From Bacillota bacterium (GTDB taxonomy: Bacteria; Bacillota; Syntrophomonadia; Syntrophomonadales; DTU052): DNA of 37,225 nucleotides. Where the stretch lies: positions 1-37,225 of the forward strand of contig JAKOVY010000152.1 of assembly GCA_029781825.1 (NCBI GenBank), written 5' to 3'. Below the pieces are notes generated by a model that saw nothing but the letters and a program-made list of their open reading frames with translations, made no database searches and was not told the origin of the DNA. Below, one piece after another: positions 23,925 through 32,345 of this stretch (within the stretch, counting starts at the first letter, position 1; the number at the start of each line of letters is the position of its first letter). Position numbers and translations under genes: made by a program.

Positions 23925-24671
23925 CTAGAGAACCAACTGATGCCGCTCGGTAAAGAACTTGCGGTACGCGAAAAAGCCGACCGTCATGGCGGTCAATGAT
24001 ACCGCAGTTGTCAGCATATACAACACCAGGATCTGGTACTTTACGGCCTCGACCGGGGCGGCACCGCCAATTATGAGTCCGGTCATCATTCCCGGAAGCT
24101 GCACCAGTCCCACGGTCTTCATGGAATCAATGGTGGGGATCATCGCCGATTTTACAGCCGCCTGCAGCGAGGTTCCCGATGCCTGTCGGGCCGTCGCTCC
24201 CAGCCCCAAAAGGACTTGAATCTCTTCGCGGCGGTTCTCCAACTCGGCCTTGATGCGGTTCAGCGTAAGAGCCGCAGCCACCATGGAATTGCCGATTATC
24301 ATCCCGCTTATGGGGATAACATATTGCGGCTGGAAAGGGATTATCCGCAGTCCCAAAAGCATTCCCATTGTCACCAGCTCACCTGCCCCGATAGCCAGGA
24401 GCAGAATCGGAAAAACATTACGTATTCCCTCCCCCCGCTTCTCCGCGTTGCGGGCGGCCACCAAAACCATAAATACGAGCATTGCAACTATGTACGGCCA
24501 TTTTTCCAAAGCAAATATAAATTCCAGCACATATCCTATGACCATTAACTGCACAAAAGCGCGTACGGTTCCGATCAGGAGATCCCGTTCCAGACCCAGG
24601 TTCTCTTTAAACGAGATTATCACCGCAACCAGAATGAATGATAAGGCCAAAAATAATGAAAAGTAGGTCAT
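23925..24671 (-). CDS. fetB: FetB-like ABC exporter permease (UPF0014)
   Basis: 248-aa membrane protein with about seven helices. UPF0014 signatures are present: GTVRAFVQLMVIGYVLEFIF, MIIGNSMVAAALTLNRIKAELENRREEIQVLLGLGATARQA and the C-terminal KTVGLVQLPGMMTGLIIGGAAP. In Escherichia coli FetAB exports iron and protects against peroxide; the substrate here is inferred. It overlaps the ATPase gene by 4 bp. The stop codon is about 65 bp from the end of the structured repeat block. Confidence 0.9.
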   Translation of the reverse strand: MTYFSLFLALSFILVAVIISFKENLGLERDLLIGTVRAFVQLMVIGYVLEFIFALEKWPYIVAMLVFMVLVAARNAEKRGEGIRNVFPILLLAIGAGELVTMGMLLGLRIIPFQPQYVIPISGMIIGNSMVAAALTLNRIKAELENRREEIQVLLGLGATARQASGTSLQAAVKSAMIPTIDSMKTVGLVQLPGMMTGLIIGGAAPVEAVKYQILVLYMLTTAVSLTAMTVGFFAYRKFFTERHQLVL

Positions 24672-25345
24672 ACGACGGTCCTCCCATCGAGCAAACGTCC
24701 CTCAACCAGCATCACGTTATTATCCCCCACCCGTTCAACCTGCTCCAGGTCGTGAGTAACCCAGACCACCGTCAATCCCTGTTCCCGACACAGTTCCCGG
24801 ACCAGGTCTTCGATAAAACGGGCCGAATTGCTGTCCAAAGAGGCAGTAACCTCGTCCAACAGGAGGACCTCAGGGTTGTTGGCCAGGGTCCGGGCCAGTG
24901 TTACCCGCTGCTGCTCACCCCCGGACAGGCTGGTGGCTTCCTGCTGCAGAATGGAAGGAGACAGACCCACCTTTTCCAGCAACTGAGTCGGCGAAAAGTC
25001 GGGAGTTACCCCTCGCAGCCTTGGTCCCAGCAGAACGTTGTACTCTACAGTTCCCTTGAACAGATAAGGCTTCTGGAATACAATACCCACTCTTCGCCTG
25101 AGCTCGAGCACATCCAGCTGCCGTATATCCTCCCCATCCAGGAGGATGCGGCCGGTTGTCACATCCCGCATCAGATTTAAAAGCAAGAGCAGGCTGCTCT
25201 TGCCTGATCCGGAAGGACCGGTGATGGTCAGAATCTCTCCCGCCGGGATGGTCAGGTTGATATCGCAAAGAATTTCGCGGCTTACGCCGGTGTGAGGGTT
25301 TGTAACCGTGTAGCCGACGTGCTCCAGGATGTACTTGTTTTCCAC
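24668..25345 (-). CDS. fetA: FetA-like ABC transporter ATP-binding protein
   Basis: 225-aa ATPase with Walker A GPSGSGKS (43-50), ABC signature LSGGEQQRV, Walker B EVLLLDEVTASLD and switch His in WVTHDLEQV. It is the partner of the downstream FetB-like permease (4-bp overlap). An AAAGGAGG SD is upstream, and TATAAT-like sequence near 25367-25372 on the minus strand could be its -10. Confidence 0.9.
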   Translation of the reverse strand: MENKYILEHVGYTVTNPHTGVSREILCDINLTIPAGEILTITGPSGSGKSSLLLLLNLMRDVTTGRILLDGEDIRQLDVLELRRRVGIVFQKPYLFKGTVEYNVLLGPRLRGVTPDFSPTQLLEKVGLSPSILQQEATSLSGGEQQRVTLARTLANNPEVLLLDEVTASLDSNSARFIEDLVRELCREQGLTVVWVTHDLEQVERVGDNNVMLVEGRLLDGRTVV

Positions 25346-25448
25346 CGGTTCGCCTCCTTTTCTAAATTATAACGGTATTATTGGCAGACTTCATGGCCTG
25401 CATAATCCCGGATGGCGAAACCGATGATATGCATAGGGAGGTGATTAT

Positions 25449-25625
25449 ATGGATGCCAAGCAGTTGGTCGAGCAGTCAATTCGAAATATGCAGACCTCGG
25501 CCACATGCATGAGGCAGGCGGCCAGTCGGACTGATAATGTCCAGGTTAAAAACATCCTTACTCAGACTGCATCTCAGGCGGAAGCCAGTGTCAAACAGAT
25601 GCAGCAGATCATTAATCAGCTGTAA
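25449..25625 (+). CDS. 58-aa helical protein (DUF1657-like)
   Basis: ATG at 25449 behind GGGAGGTGA. The product MDAKQLVEQSIRNMQTSATC onward is Gln-rich and almost entirely helical, with a likely helix-turn-helix hairpin: two amphipathic helices broken near RTDN, ending MQQIINQL. Length and pattern recall DUF1657 proteins of spore-formers, but identity is not certain. It precedes ku by 228 bp on the same strand and diverges from fetA. Confidence 0.65.
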   Translation: MDAKQLVEQSIRNMQTSATCMRQAASRTDNVQVKNILTQTASQAEASVKQMQQIINQL

Positions 25626-25853
25626 ACAACTCGGGCAGGGAATCAGACTTCACCTGAGCTTAGGGTAAGGATTGCGCAATTCGTAGGCATCAAAGATGTC
25701 AAGAGCAGAGACCGGGCATCATTTAAAGCAGACCGGTTGCGGCGATATCCGGGCCGAACCGGTACCAATACAGGGACGATGCCGTGATCGATTCCGGGTT
25801 TTGTCCACCGTATAATCTCCCACGAAAGCAATAGTCACAAGGAGTGGTAAACT

Positions 25854-26666
25854 GTGCGCTCTCTATGGACAGGTTTTCTCGGTTTCGGCCTGGTCAGTAT
25901 TCCGGTTAAGCTGTACGTGGCCACGGAGAAAAAGGACGTAAAATTCCGTTACCTGCACCAGGCGTGTATGACCCCGGTTCAGTATCAGAAGCGCTGCCCT
26001 ACCTGCAATAAAGATCTGGACAACAGCGAAATCGTGTACGGCTATGAGTATCAGAAAGGCCGTTTTGTGGTGTTGAACGAGGAGGACTTCGCCCGTATCC
26101 CGCTGCCATCAACCCGGTCGGTGGAAATCCTCAACTTCGTCGACTTGAATCAGGTCGATCCCCTCTATTTTGATAAATCCTATTACCTGGAGCCGGGGGA
26201 CGGGGGCAGCAAGCCTTACTTACTGCTGGTGCAGGCTATGGAAGCAACCGGCAAAATAGCTATTGCCCGGGTGATGATTAGAACCAAGGAGAGTCTAGCC
26301 GCCGTGCGGGTCAAGGACCGGGTTTTGGTGATGGAAACCATGTTTTTCCCGGATGAGGTCCGCTCCTACGCCGGACTGGCGCTCCCGGGCGACAATATCC
26401 AGATCCATGAGAATGAGTCCAAGATGGCCATCAGCCTCATTGAAAACCTTACCACCGATTTTGACCCGGATCAGTATCAGAACCGTTACCGCCAGGCCCT
26501 GCGGGAAATGATCGAAGCCAAGATCGCCGGACAGGAAGTAGAGGTTTCCCCCGAGGCGCCCGCCGCCAATGTGGTTGACCTGATGGAAGCCTTAAAACAG
26601 AGCGTCAAGATGACGGAAAAACAGCGCAAGAAAAAACGTCCTGCCAAGACCGGGGTGGGAACGTGA
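25854..26666 (+). CDS. ku: Ku protein (non-homologous end joining)
   Basis: Homodimeric DNA end-binding protein of 270 aa, normal bacterial Ku length. The ring core has MRSLWTGFLGFGLVSIPVKLY, a CMTPVQYQKRCPTCNKD segment, and YLEPGDGGSKPYLLLVQAM. The Lys-rich C-terminal tail (KQRKKKRPAK) is the part that contacts ligase partners and DNA in other bacteria. GTG start with AAGGAG. It overlaps the ligase gene by 4 bp, so the two are translationally coupled. Confidence 0.96.
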   Translation: MRSLWTGFLGFGLVSIPVKLYVATEKKDVKFRYLHQACMTPVQYQKRCPTCNKDLDNSEIVYGYEYQKGRFVVLNEEDFARIPLPSTRSVEILNFVDLNQVDPLYFDKSYYLEPGDGGSKPYLLLVQAMEATGKIAIARVMIRTKESLAAVRVKDRVLVMETMFFPDEVRSYAGLALPGDNIQIHENESKMAISLIENLTTDFDPDQYQNRYRQALREMIEAKIAGQEVEVSPEAPAANVVDLMEALKQSVKMTEKQRKKKRPAKTGVGT

Positions 26667-27574
26667 GCCCGGGCTTTCCCTCACCCCCAATTCCCCCCAT
26701 GGAACCGGTCAAGTGTGAAAAGCCCTTTGACAGCGAAGACCACATCTTTCAGGTCAAATGGGATGGGGTACGAGTTCTTACCTTCTTTAACGGTGCAGAA
26801 GTGACCTTGCAAAACCGGCGTTTGCATGACCGGACCCTGCAGTATCCTGAACTGCAGTCTTTGAAGCGGTTGGTCAAACAACCGATAGTCATCGACGGCG
26901 AAATCATCGCCTTGAAAGATGGCAGTCCCAGCTTTCCCACCGTAATGCGCCGCGACCGGGTCAGAAACGCGAATACGGCTTCCTCCATGGTTAAAACTAT
27001 TCCTATCTCATACATGGTCTTCGATATACTGTACTACCGGAATAACTCGACTACTGATCTGCCCTGGTACAAGCGTCATGAACTTCTGCAGGAGGTGCTG
27101 CCCGCAAGGCACCCCCCTTTCCATGTAGTCGACAATTTTACCGGAGGTACGGAGCTTTTTGCCCAGGTGCAGAGAATGAAACTGGAAGGAATAGTCGCCA
27201 AGTTAAAGGACAGCCGGTATATTCCGGGGAGAAAGAGTTCTTTTTGGAAAAAGATCAAAAACCGTCCTCTCCTCACCTGCTATATCGGCGGATTTACCTT
27301 GCGCGGCTCTACTGCCAACTCGCTGCTGATGGGCATTTTCGAACAAGACCGGTTCCTTTATATAGGGCGGGCAGGTTCCGGATTGAGGGAGGAAGAGTGG
27401 GCGAGCCTAACCCAAGTTCTTTTGGGAGTCCGGATTGATGCGCCTCCTTTTGAGAATCCTCCCCGGCAAACAGGGATCACCTGGGTTAAGCCGGTTTATC
27501 AAGCAACCGTGGAATATTCAGAGTGGACCGAGGAAGCTCTCCTCCGCTCCCCGGTAATCAAACAGATTTTGTAG
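26663..27574 (+). CDS. ligD: LigD-type ATP-dependent DNA ligase domain, stand-alone
   Basis: 303-aa ATP-dependent ligase that seals ends held by Ku. The nucleotidyl-lysine is Lys32 in QVKWDGVR (motif I). Motif III/IIIa-like IPISYMVFDILYY, motif IV LEGIVAKLKDSRYIPGRKSSFWKKIK, and the OB-fold C-terminal domain follow (GGFTLRGSTANSLLMGIFEQD onward). In many bacteria this domain is fused to polymerase and phosphoesterase domains; here it is separate. GTG start overlapping ku. Confidence 0.94.
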   Translation: MSPGFPSPPIPPMEPVKCEKPFDSEDHIFQVKWDGVRVLTFFNGAEVTLQNRRLHDRTLQYPELQSLKRLVKQPIVIDGEIIALKDGSPSFPTVMRRDRVRNANTASSMVKTIPISYMVFDILYYRNNSTTDLPWYKRHELLQEVLPARHPPFHVVDNFTGGTELFAQVQRMKLEGIVAKLKDSRYIPGRKSSFWKKIKNRPLLTCYIGGFTLRGSTANSLLMGIFEQDRFLYIGRAGSGLREEEWASLTQVLLGVRIDAPPFENPPRQTGITWVKPVYQATVEYSEWTEEALLRSPVIKQIL

Positions 27575-27648
27575 CATGCCTATTACGGCAAAGCAGAGGT
27601 TTTCTGAATCCGCCCGGTGCAGAATCTCATTATGACGAAAGAAAGGAG

Positions 27649-28614
27649 ATGTCAGACATTCCAGTCAAGAGCAGGGAAATCGTAAAGGTGCAGGGACATG
27701 AGGTTTCCATCTCCAACCTGGACAAGGTGTTCTGGGAGGAAGAGGGTTATACCAAAGCCAACCTGATTAACTATTATGTCCAGGTCTTTCCCTACCTTGC
27801 TCCCCATCTCTCGGAACGCCCCCTGGTTGTTACCCGTTATCCTTCCGGAGCCGGAGGTAAAGGGTTTTACCAGAAGAACGCACCAGAAGGTACTCCCGAT
27901 TGGGTTCATACTTATCCCATGTATTCTTCCCACTCCCAGCGGTGCCTGAATTTCGTGATATGCGATAACCTGGCCACCATGGTCTGGCTGGCCAATCAGG
28001 CCTGCATTGAGCTGCATCCCTGGATGTCCCGCATAGGAAGCCTGGACCGCCCGGACTTTGTGGTGTTTGACCTGGACCCCTCAGAGGGTGCCACTTATGA
28101 AGACGTCTGTCTGGTGGCTGAAGCAATCAGAGAGGTACTAAACTATCTCAAGCTGCGGTTTTATCTTAAGACATCAGGCGCTACCGGCCTTCATGTTTAT
28201 GTCCCCGTCATCAACACCCATACCTATGACGAACTCCGGGATTTCGTGCGTCGCGTCGCCGAAACCGTAGTCTCCTTGATCCCGGAAAAGGCTACCGTAA
28301 TCAGAAAGGTTAAAGACCGCCAGGGGAAAGTCTATGTTGATTATCTGCAGAACATCCAGGGCAAAACCGTCTGCTCCCCTTATAGTGTTCGCCCGCGCCC
28401 CGGGGCTCCAGTATCCACACCTATAACCTGGGATGAGCTTCGGAAAACCCAACCCGGTGATTTTAATATTGTTACCGTCCCGCCCCGGCTGAAGCGCATA
28501 GGGGATATATTCTCCGGGGTTATTAACGAACGCCAAAGGATTGATGAAGCCTATCGGCTCCTCAACCTTAACTTTCCTACCCGGCGGGAGCCTGAACCGG
28601 TATCAATTGAATAA
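27649..28614 (+). CDS. LigD-type polymerase/primase domain, stand-alone
   Basis: 321-aa archaeo-eukaryotic primase-type polymerase that fills gaps during end joining. Catalytic aspartates are in FVVFDLDPSE (Asp141, Asp143). The family motifs GKGFYQKNAPEGTPDW, ACIELHPWMSR and KTSGATGLHVYVP are present, as is CSPYSVRPRPGAPVSTPI near the C-terminus. ATG at 27649 follows AAAGGAG with almost no spacing, so initiation may be weak. The open frame runs to 27523 but overlaps the ligase gene. With Ku and the ligase it makes a three-gene NHEJ operon; no 3'-phosphoesterase domain is present. Confidence 0.92.
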   Translation: MSDIPVKSREIVKVQGHEVSISNLDKVFWEEEGYTKANLINYYVQVFPYLAPHLSERPLVVTRYPSGAGGKGFYQKNAPEGTPDWVHTYPMYSSHSQRCLNFVICDNLATMVWLANQACIELHPWMSRIGSLDRPDFVVFDLDPSEGATYEDVCLVAEAIREVLNYLKLRFYLKTSGATGLHVYVPVINTHTYDELRDFVRRVAETVVSLIPEKATVIRKVKDRQGKVYVDYLQNIQGKTVCSPYSVRPRPGAPVSTPITWDELRKTQPGDFNIVTVPPRLKRIGDIFSGVINERQRIDEAYRLLNLNFPTRREPEPVSIE

Positions 28615-28645
28615 TTAACCGGCATCGCCTTCTATCCACAAAAAG

Positions 28646-28680
28646 AGAGGCGTCCCGGCAGTAAAGGACGTCCCTCTGTT
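28646..28680 (-). terminator. Terminator shared by the NHEJ operon and the convergent gene
   Basis: AGAGG-CGTCC and GGACG-CCTCT form a bulged stem (28646-28677). The minus-strand copy is followed by CTTTTTG, so it best terminates the gene at 28706-29548. Confidence 0.7.
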
Positions 28681-28705
28681 TGCAGATAACATTGGATTGT
28701 ACTTT

Positions 28706-29548
28706 TTACGCAGACATCTTGTTGACTTCCAGTGACATCTTCAGTTGATAAACCTCAATCCCAGGCACTTGAGAGACTGACAGGAGCATGTGCTCTTCAA
28801 TGCGGTTGGTGAAGATCATGCCCTTTACCTCCTTGCCCGAACTGAGGTTTCGGCGCACCCAACCCATATATGCCAGAACGCGGCTCAGAACTTCCGGAGT
28901 AACCTCTTCTGCAAATTCCATAACCGTCAGCCGTTGGTGCGGATCGGTAGCCAGGATATCAATTATCCCCACTTCTGTAGGATACTCAAATCCCTGCCGT
29001 CCGGAGGCATCGGTGTATATACGGAGATTTTTGCCCACCAGGGACAGGTTGTTGTAAAGGACCTCCCGTACCTGGGGGAAAGAGCCGCTGATATAGGTCT
29101 GTTCATCCTCCACTTTCCTGGTCAATGGCGAGGCGGCGGGTGCTGCTTCGTATTGTTTCCTTGCAGTTCTGGCGGCAACAGGTTTCTCGTCCGCGTCAAT
29201 ACCATCCAACCGTTTTACCACCAACTTGTCTCCTGCTTCCACTATCCCCCACACTCCGTGTTCTTTGGGATTGTAGAAGGTTACCCGACCATTGCCCAGA
29301 GTATAGAGGAAATCATACTTGGTGTTGCAGTTGCGCGGTTTGCGGTTGGCCGGATAGTAAACCCGTGACTTCTGATTGACACTGCAAATTATTATCTGAC
29401 AGTTTATTGTCCTTTCCTTCACATCTCCATAGTGTTGCCAGATGTACTCCTTGATCTCCTTGTAGCTGGCCTCCCCATTCATGGCTGCGACGGCCTCCTT
29501 GACCATCTGCCAAACAGGCGGGTGCTTGCCGCTTTTGTTTTTGCCCAT
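28706..29548 (-). CDS. Winged-helix protein with NucS/DUF91-like domain lacking the catalytic lysine
   Basis: 280-aa protein. Residues about 10-72 look like a winged-helix DNA-binding domain (VWQMVKEAVAAMNGEASYKEI, then a KERTINCQIIICSVNQKSR wing), similar to HARE-HTH domains on restriction-type proteins. Residues about 165-265 resemble the NucS/DUF91 nuclease fold: YPTEVGIIDILATD with Asp197, then LTVMEFAEEV with Glu211, then VLAYMGWVRRNL. The expected E-x-K lysine is Ala213, so nuclease activity is doubtful. It faces the NHEJ operon convergently. Good GAGGAGG SD. A DNA-end or repair role is inferred from context and fold only. Confidence 0.65.
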   Translation of the reverse strand: MGKNKSGKHPPVWQMVKEAVAAMNGEASYKEIKEYIWQHYGDVKERTINCQIIICSVNQKSRVYYPANRKPRNCNTKYDFLYTLGNGRVTFYNPKEHGVWGIVEAGDKLVVKRLDGIDADEKPVAARTARKQYEAAPAASPLTRKVEDEQTYISGSFPQVREVLYNNLSLVGKNLRIYTDASGRQGFEYPTEVGIIDILATDPHQRLTVMEFAEEVTPEVLSRVLAYMGWVRRNLSSGKEVKGMIFTNRIEEHMLLSVSQVPGIEVYQLKMSLEVNKMSA

Positions 29549-29801
29549 ATCACATCCTCCTCAAAAACGGTCTTGCCGTTAATATTGATTCGATATTTAT
29601 TATTACCCCAATTTCGCGCGATATAACCAATAAATGCCTGTATTTACATTTATATATGCCTTATCCTTTATTTCTATTATGAAAATACACAACGGTTTCC
29701 AGGGTTTTTCAATTTATTGGCTGAGGGCTGGAAGGAATCGGAATAAAGAGCATGAATATTCTGTTATAAATTCGCAACCGCTGATGAGGGGGATGGAAAC
29801 A

Positions 29802-29906
29802 TTGTTTAAGGATGACTTCTGGTATTCTTACTGGGCGCTGGTGATCTGCGTCATGATAGTGGTTGGTCTGATCGGGTACTTTGTTCGCAGTCCGCTCATG
29901 CCCTGA
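29802..29906 (+). CDS. 34-aa small membrane peptide
   Basis: TTG at 29802 lies 9 nt after AGGGGG. ATGs at 29784 and 29793 share the frame but have poor spacing. The product has a polar aromatic start (FKDDFWYSYW), one hydrophobic helix (ALVICVMIVVGLIGYFV) and a short RSPLMP tail. No family recognised. It lies in an AT-rich 400-bp gap between the NucS-like gene and the ferritin-like gene. Confidence 0.55.
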   Translation: MFKDDFWYSYWALVICVMIVVGLIGYFVRSPLMP

Positions 29907-29931
29907 CCGGTGACATCAAGGTTCAACAAAA

Positions 29932-29953
29932 AGGGGCTGAAGTCTCAGCCCCT
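29932..29953 (-). terminator. Terminator of the ferritin-like gene (bidirectional stem)
   Basis: AGGGGCTGA (29932-29940) pairs with TCAGCCCCT (29945-29953). The minus-strand copy is followed by a TTTTTG tail; it may also stop the 34-aa peptide transcript. Confidence 0.82.
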
Positions 29954-29969
29954 AATACTGAGGCGGGTA

Positions 29970-30428
29970 TTAAACTTCGGTTAGTGAATAACGCTCCTTT
30001 TCATGATGGCAATCGGAGCCCATCTCGTGCAGCAATATGGGGATTCTCATGGCATGCGTTGCCTCATCGGTGCGGGCGTCCCAAAACAACCGGCGCAAGC
30101 AGGGGTCACAAAGTTCCTGGTACTTCTTGCCATATTCTTCGTAGGCATTGGTCTCTTCGATGATCCTATCTTTCAATGACTGCTCATAATCACAGATATA
30201 TGATGGTCGTACCGGACCAGGATGGAATTTCTTTCCCGTCAGCCGGCAGTAGGCATCCATGAAGCTCTCGGCGTGTTTCTTTTCGTCACGGCTGAATTCC
30301 ATTAAAATCTCCTGGGCCCTGCGGGTCGGCGCTATCCGGGCCAGTTCCTCGTAGTAGACACTGTCTTTCAGCTCATCCTGAATATAATCCCGCAGGTCAT
30401 ATATCAGCTCATTCTTGCTAATAGCCAC
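29970..30428 (-). CDS. Ferritin-like/rubrerythrin-domain protein
   Basis: 152-aa four-helix protein with two ExxH-type di-iron motifs, DEKKHAESF and TDEATHAMR, plus the helix-1 acidic segment YIQDELKDSVYYEELAR. The C-terminal rubredoxin domain of classical rubrerythrin is absent. A peroxide-scavenging or iron-handling role is typical of the family. The GTG at 30428 is chosen because AGGAGGG lies 9 nt upstream; the open frame extends to 30599 with unrelated sequence. It diverges from the aldehyde oxidoreductase gene. Confidence 0.82.
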   Translation of the reverse strand: MAISKNELIYDLRDYIQDELKDSVYYEELARIAPTRRAQEILMEFSRDEKKHAESFMDAYCRLTGKKFHPGPVRPSYICDYEQSLKDRIIEETNAYEEYGKKYQELCDPCLRRLFWDARTDEATHAMRIPILLHEMGSDCHHEKERYSLTEV

Positions 30429-30590
30429 CTCTATTAACCCTCCTTTCCCTAACCTTTCATATACTATGAAATACTGGTTTGTCGGGTTAATTGTTATTCC
30501 ATGGCCTTTCTTTGGAAACACCGGGATACGGGATAATCGAATCAAGGGAATGTAATAATAAACACATAAGATAAACGGGGTGAATCGGCA

Positions 30591-32345
30591 TTGAATCAAG
30601 GTATTACTCGAGTACTGTACATCGACCTCTCCAGTCTCACCTTTGAAATTAAGGACAGAACCGACCTCCCGCCTTACATGGGCGGATCCGGCCTGGGATG
30701 TCAGCTGCTTGCGGAAGAGGGCCGTCTGAACCAGGATCCATTGGCTCCGGAACAGCCCATCATTTTTTCCCGGGGAGCCCTGTCCCCCTGCTTTCCCGCA
30801 GCAACCCAGGTGGCAGCGGTATTCCGGTCACCCCTGACCGGTCATCTGGCTGAGAGCTTCGCCGGGGGGAGCCTCGCAGCTGCCATGTTCCTGGCCCGTC
30901 TCAACGCCCTGGTTATTAAAGGCCGCGCTGACCGCCCTGTCAGGATCACAGTAGGACCCCGGATCGTCCATATAAAGAAAGCCGATCCCCTTTACGGAAC
31001 GGGAACGGAGGAGTGCCTGCGGGAAATTTACGATCTGGAATCATCTCCGGGTTTCCGTTCGGTGATGGTGATCGGTCAAGCGGGAGAAAAAACCGTCCGG
31101 TTCGCCGACCTGGTACTGGATCGTTACTGGCGTTTCGGGGGCTTCGGGGCCGGGGCGCTCTTTGGCAGCAAGAACCTGAAATCTCTTATGGTCTATGGTG
31201 ACCGCAGCCTGTCAATTCCTGACGTAAACGCTGCCGCTTACCGCGAGGTTTTTGAAAATATTCACAACCGCCTGGTGCACAGCGAACTGATGCCCCTCCT
31301 GCACAAACTGGGTACAGTGGTAAATCTGGAAAAGATGCAGTCGATGATGGCATTGCCAAGCCGGAACGGTCGGGAGCCTCAGTTTAAAGCCTTACCTTCC
31401 TTTACCGCGCAATCACTGGCCGAAAAGCACCTGGTACGGCAGTTGGCGTGTACCGGCTGCCCTGTAGGATGCGTTCATGTGGGATATTACCGCCGCATGT
31501 ACGGCAGCGAAAGCTTCGAATTCGAAGAATCCCACCTTCCATATGACTACGCCACGGTTTATGCGCTCGGCTCTCAATTGGGGCTTGAAACCCCGGGTGA
31601 TTTCTGGGCTCTGTGGGAAAAGGTTTCCGGATACGGCCTGGACCCCCTGGCAGCAGGTGCGGCCCTGGGATGGCTGACTGAGGCCTATATGCAGGGACTG
31701 GTCACCGAACAGGACACCGGAACGGCCATCGGTTTTGGTTATATGGAGGGATACCTCCATGCTTTGGACGGCCTGGTAGGCGGGGAAACACCCCTGTACA
31801 GGGACCTGGCGCGGGGAGCCACCTTTGCCGCATTGCGCTGGGGAGGAGTCGATTATGTTACCGAAATCAACTACCGGGCCACCACCGGATTGCACACCGG
31901 CTACGATAGCCTCCTTTCCCTGGCCATGGGTTTTAAGCAACCGGAATTTGTCCATCCATTGCCTCCCCGTTCCAACCAGGAACCGGAGCGCGTGGTAAAT
32001 AACCTGATTGCCCGGGAAGCCGCCAACTGCCTCCTTGATTCCATGGGGGTCTGCCGCCTGGTAAATCAGGTCTATGATTATAAAACCGTCAGCCGGGCCC
32101 TGAAATCGCTGGGATATAAGCTCAGCCCGCGTCAGCTGAAGATAAGCTCCTATGAGCTTTACAACAGAAAACAGGGCATTAACCGAGCCTTTGGGTTTGA
32201 CCCTGCTAAGACTAACATACCATACCGCTTTTTTAATATTCCAACTTCCCAGGGATTGCTGGAGCAGAACCGATTTGCGGAAATGTTGGACCTGCTGGCT
32301 AAACAAACTCGGGCAGCAGATAAGGAGGGGATCATTCCTGGCTAA
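30591..32345 (+). CDS. aor: Aldehyde:ferredoxin oxidoreductase (tungsten-pterin family)
   Basis: 584-aa AOR-family protein that oxidises aldehydes to acids (or the reverse) using ferredoxin and a tungsten bis-pterin cofactor. The N-terminal pterin-binding part has PLTGHLAESFAGGSLAAAM and RFGGFGAGALFGSKNLKSL. The [4Fe-4S] ligands are Cys287, Cys290 and Cys294 (CTGCPVGC), with a fourth in NCLLDSMGVC. TTG start behind GGGGTGA. The 3' end overlaps a four-cluster ferredoxin gene. The aldehyde substrate is unknown. No moaD-like or pterin-synthesis gene is adjacent. Confidence 0.9.
   Translation: MNQGITRVLYIDLSSLTFEIKDRTDLPPYMGGSGLGCQLLAEEGRLNQDPLAPEQPIIFSRGALSPCFPAATQVAAVFRSPLTGHLAESFAGGSLAAAMFLARLNALVIKGRADRPVRITVGPRIVHIKKADPLYGTGTEECLREIYDLESSPGFRSVMVIGQAGEKTVRFADLVLDRYWRFGGFGAGALFGSKNLKSLMVYGDRSLSIPDVNAAAYREVFENIHNRLVHSELMPLLHKLGTVVNLEKMQSMMALPSRNGREPQFKALPSFTAQSLAEKHLVRQLACTGCPVGCVHVGYYRRMYGSESFEFEESHLPYDYATVYALGSQLGLETPGDFWALWEKVSGYGLDPLAAGAALGWLTEAYMQGLVTEQDTGTAIGFGYMEGYLHALDGLVGGETPLYRDLARGATFAALRWGGVDYVTEINYRATTGLHTGYDSLLSLAMGFKQPEFVHPLPPRSNQEPERVVNNLIAREAANCLLDSMGVCRLVNQVYDYKTVSRALKSLGYKLSPRQLKISSYELYNRKQGINRAFGFDPAKTNIPYRFFNIPTSQGLLEQNRFAEMLDLLAKQTRAADKEGIIPG

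Noticed and set aside
23524-23999. Short open frames on both strands in the repeat block
   Set aside because: They are made of the palindrome and tandem repeats, lack SD sequences and change with repeat number.
25643-25831. 62-codon minus-strand open frame upstream of ku
   Set aside because: No SD or family and it occupies the ku leader; likely chance.
27523-27648. 42-codon N-terminal extension of the polymerase gene
   Set aside because: Overlaps the ligase C-terminus in another frame and resembles no polymerase N-terminus.
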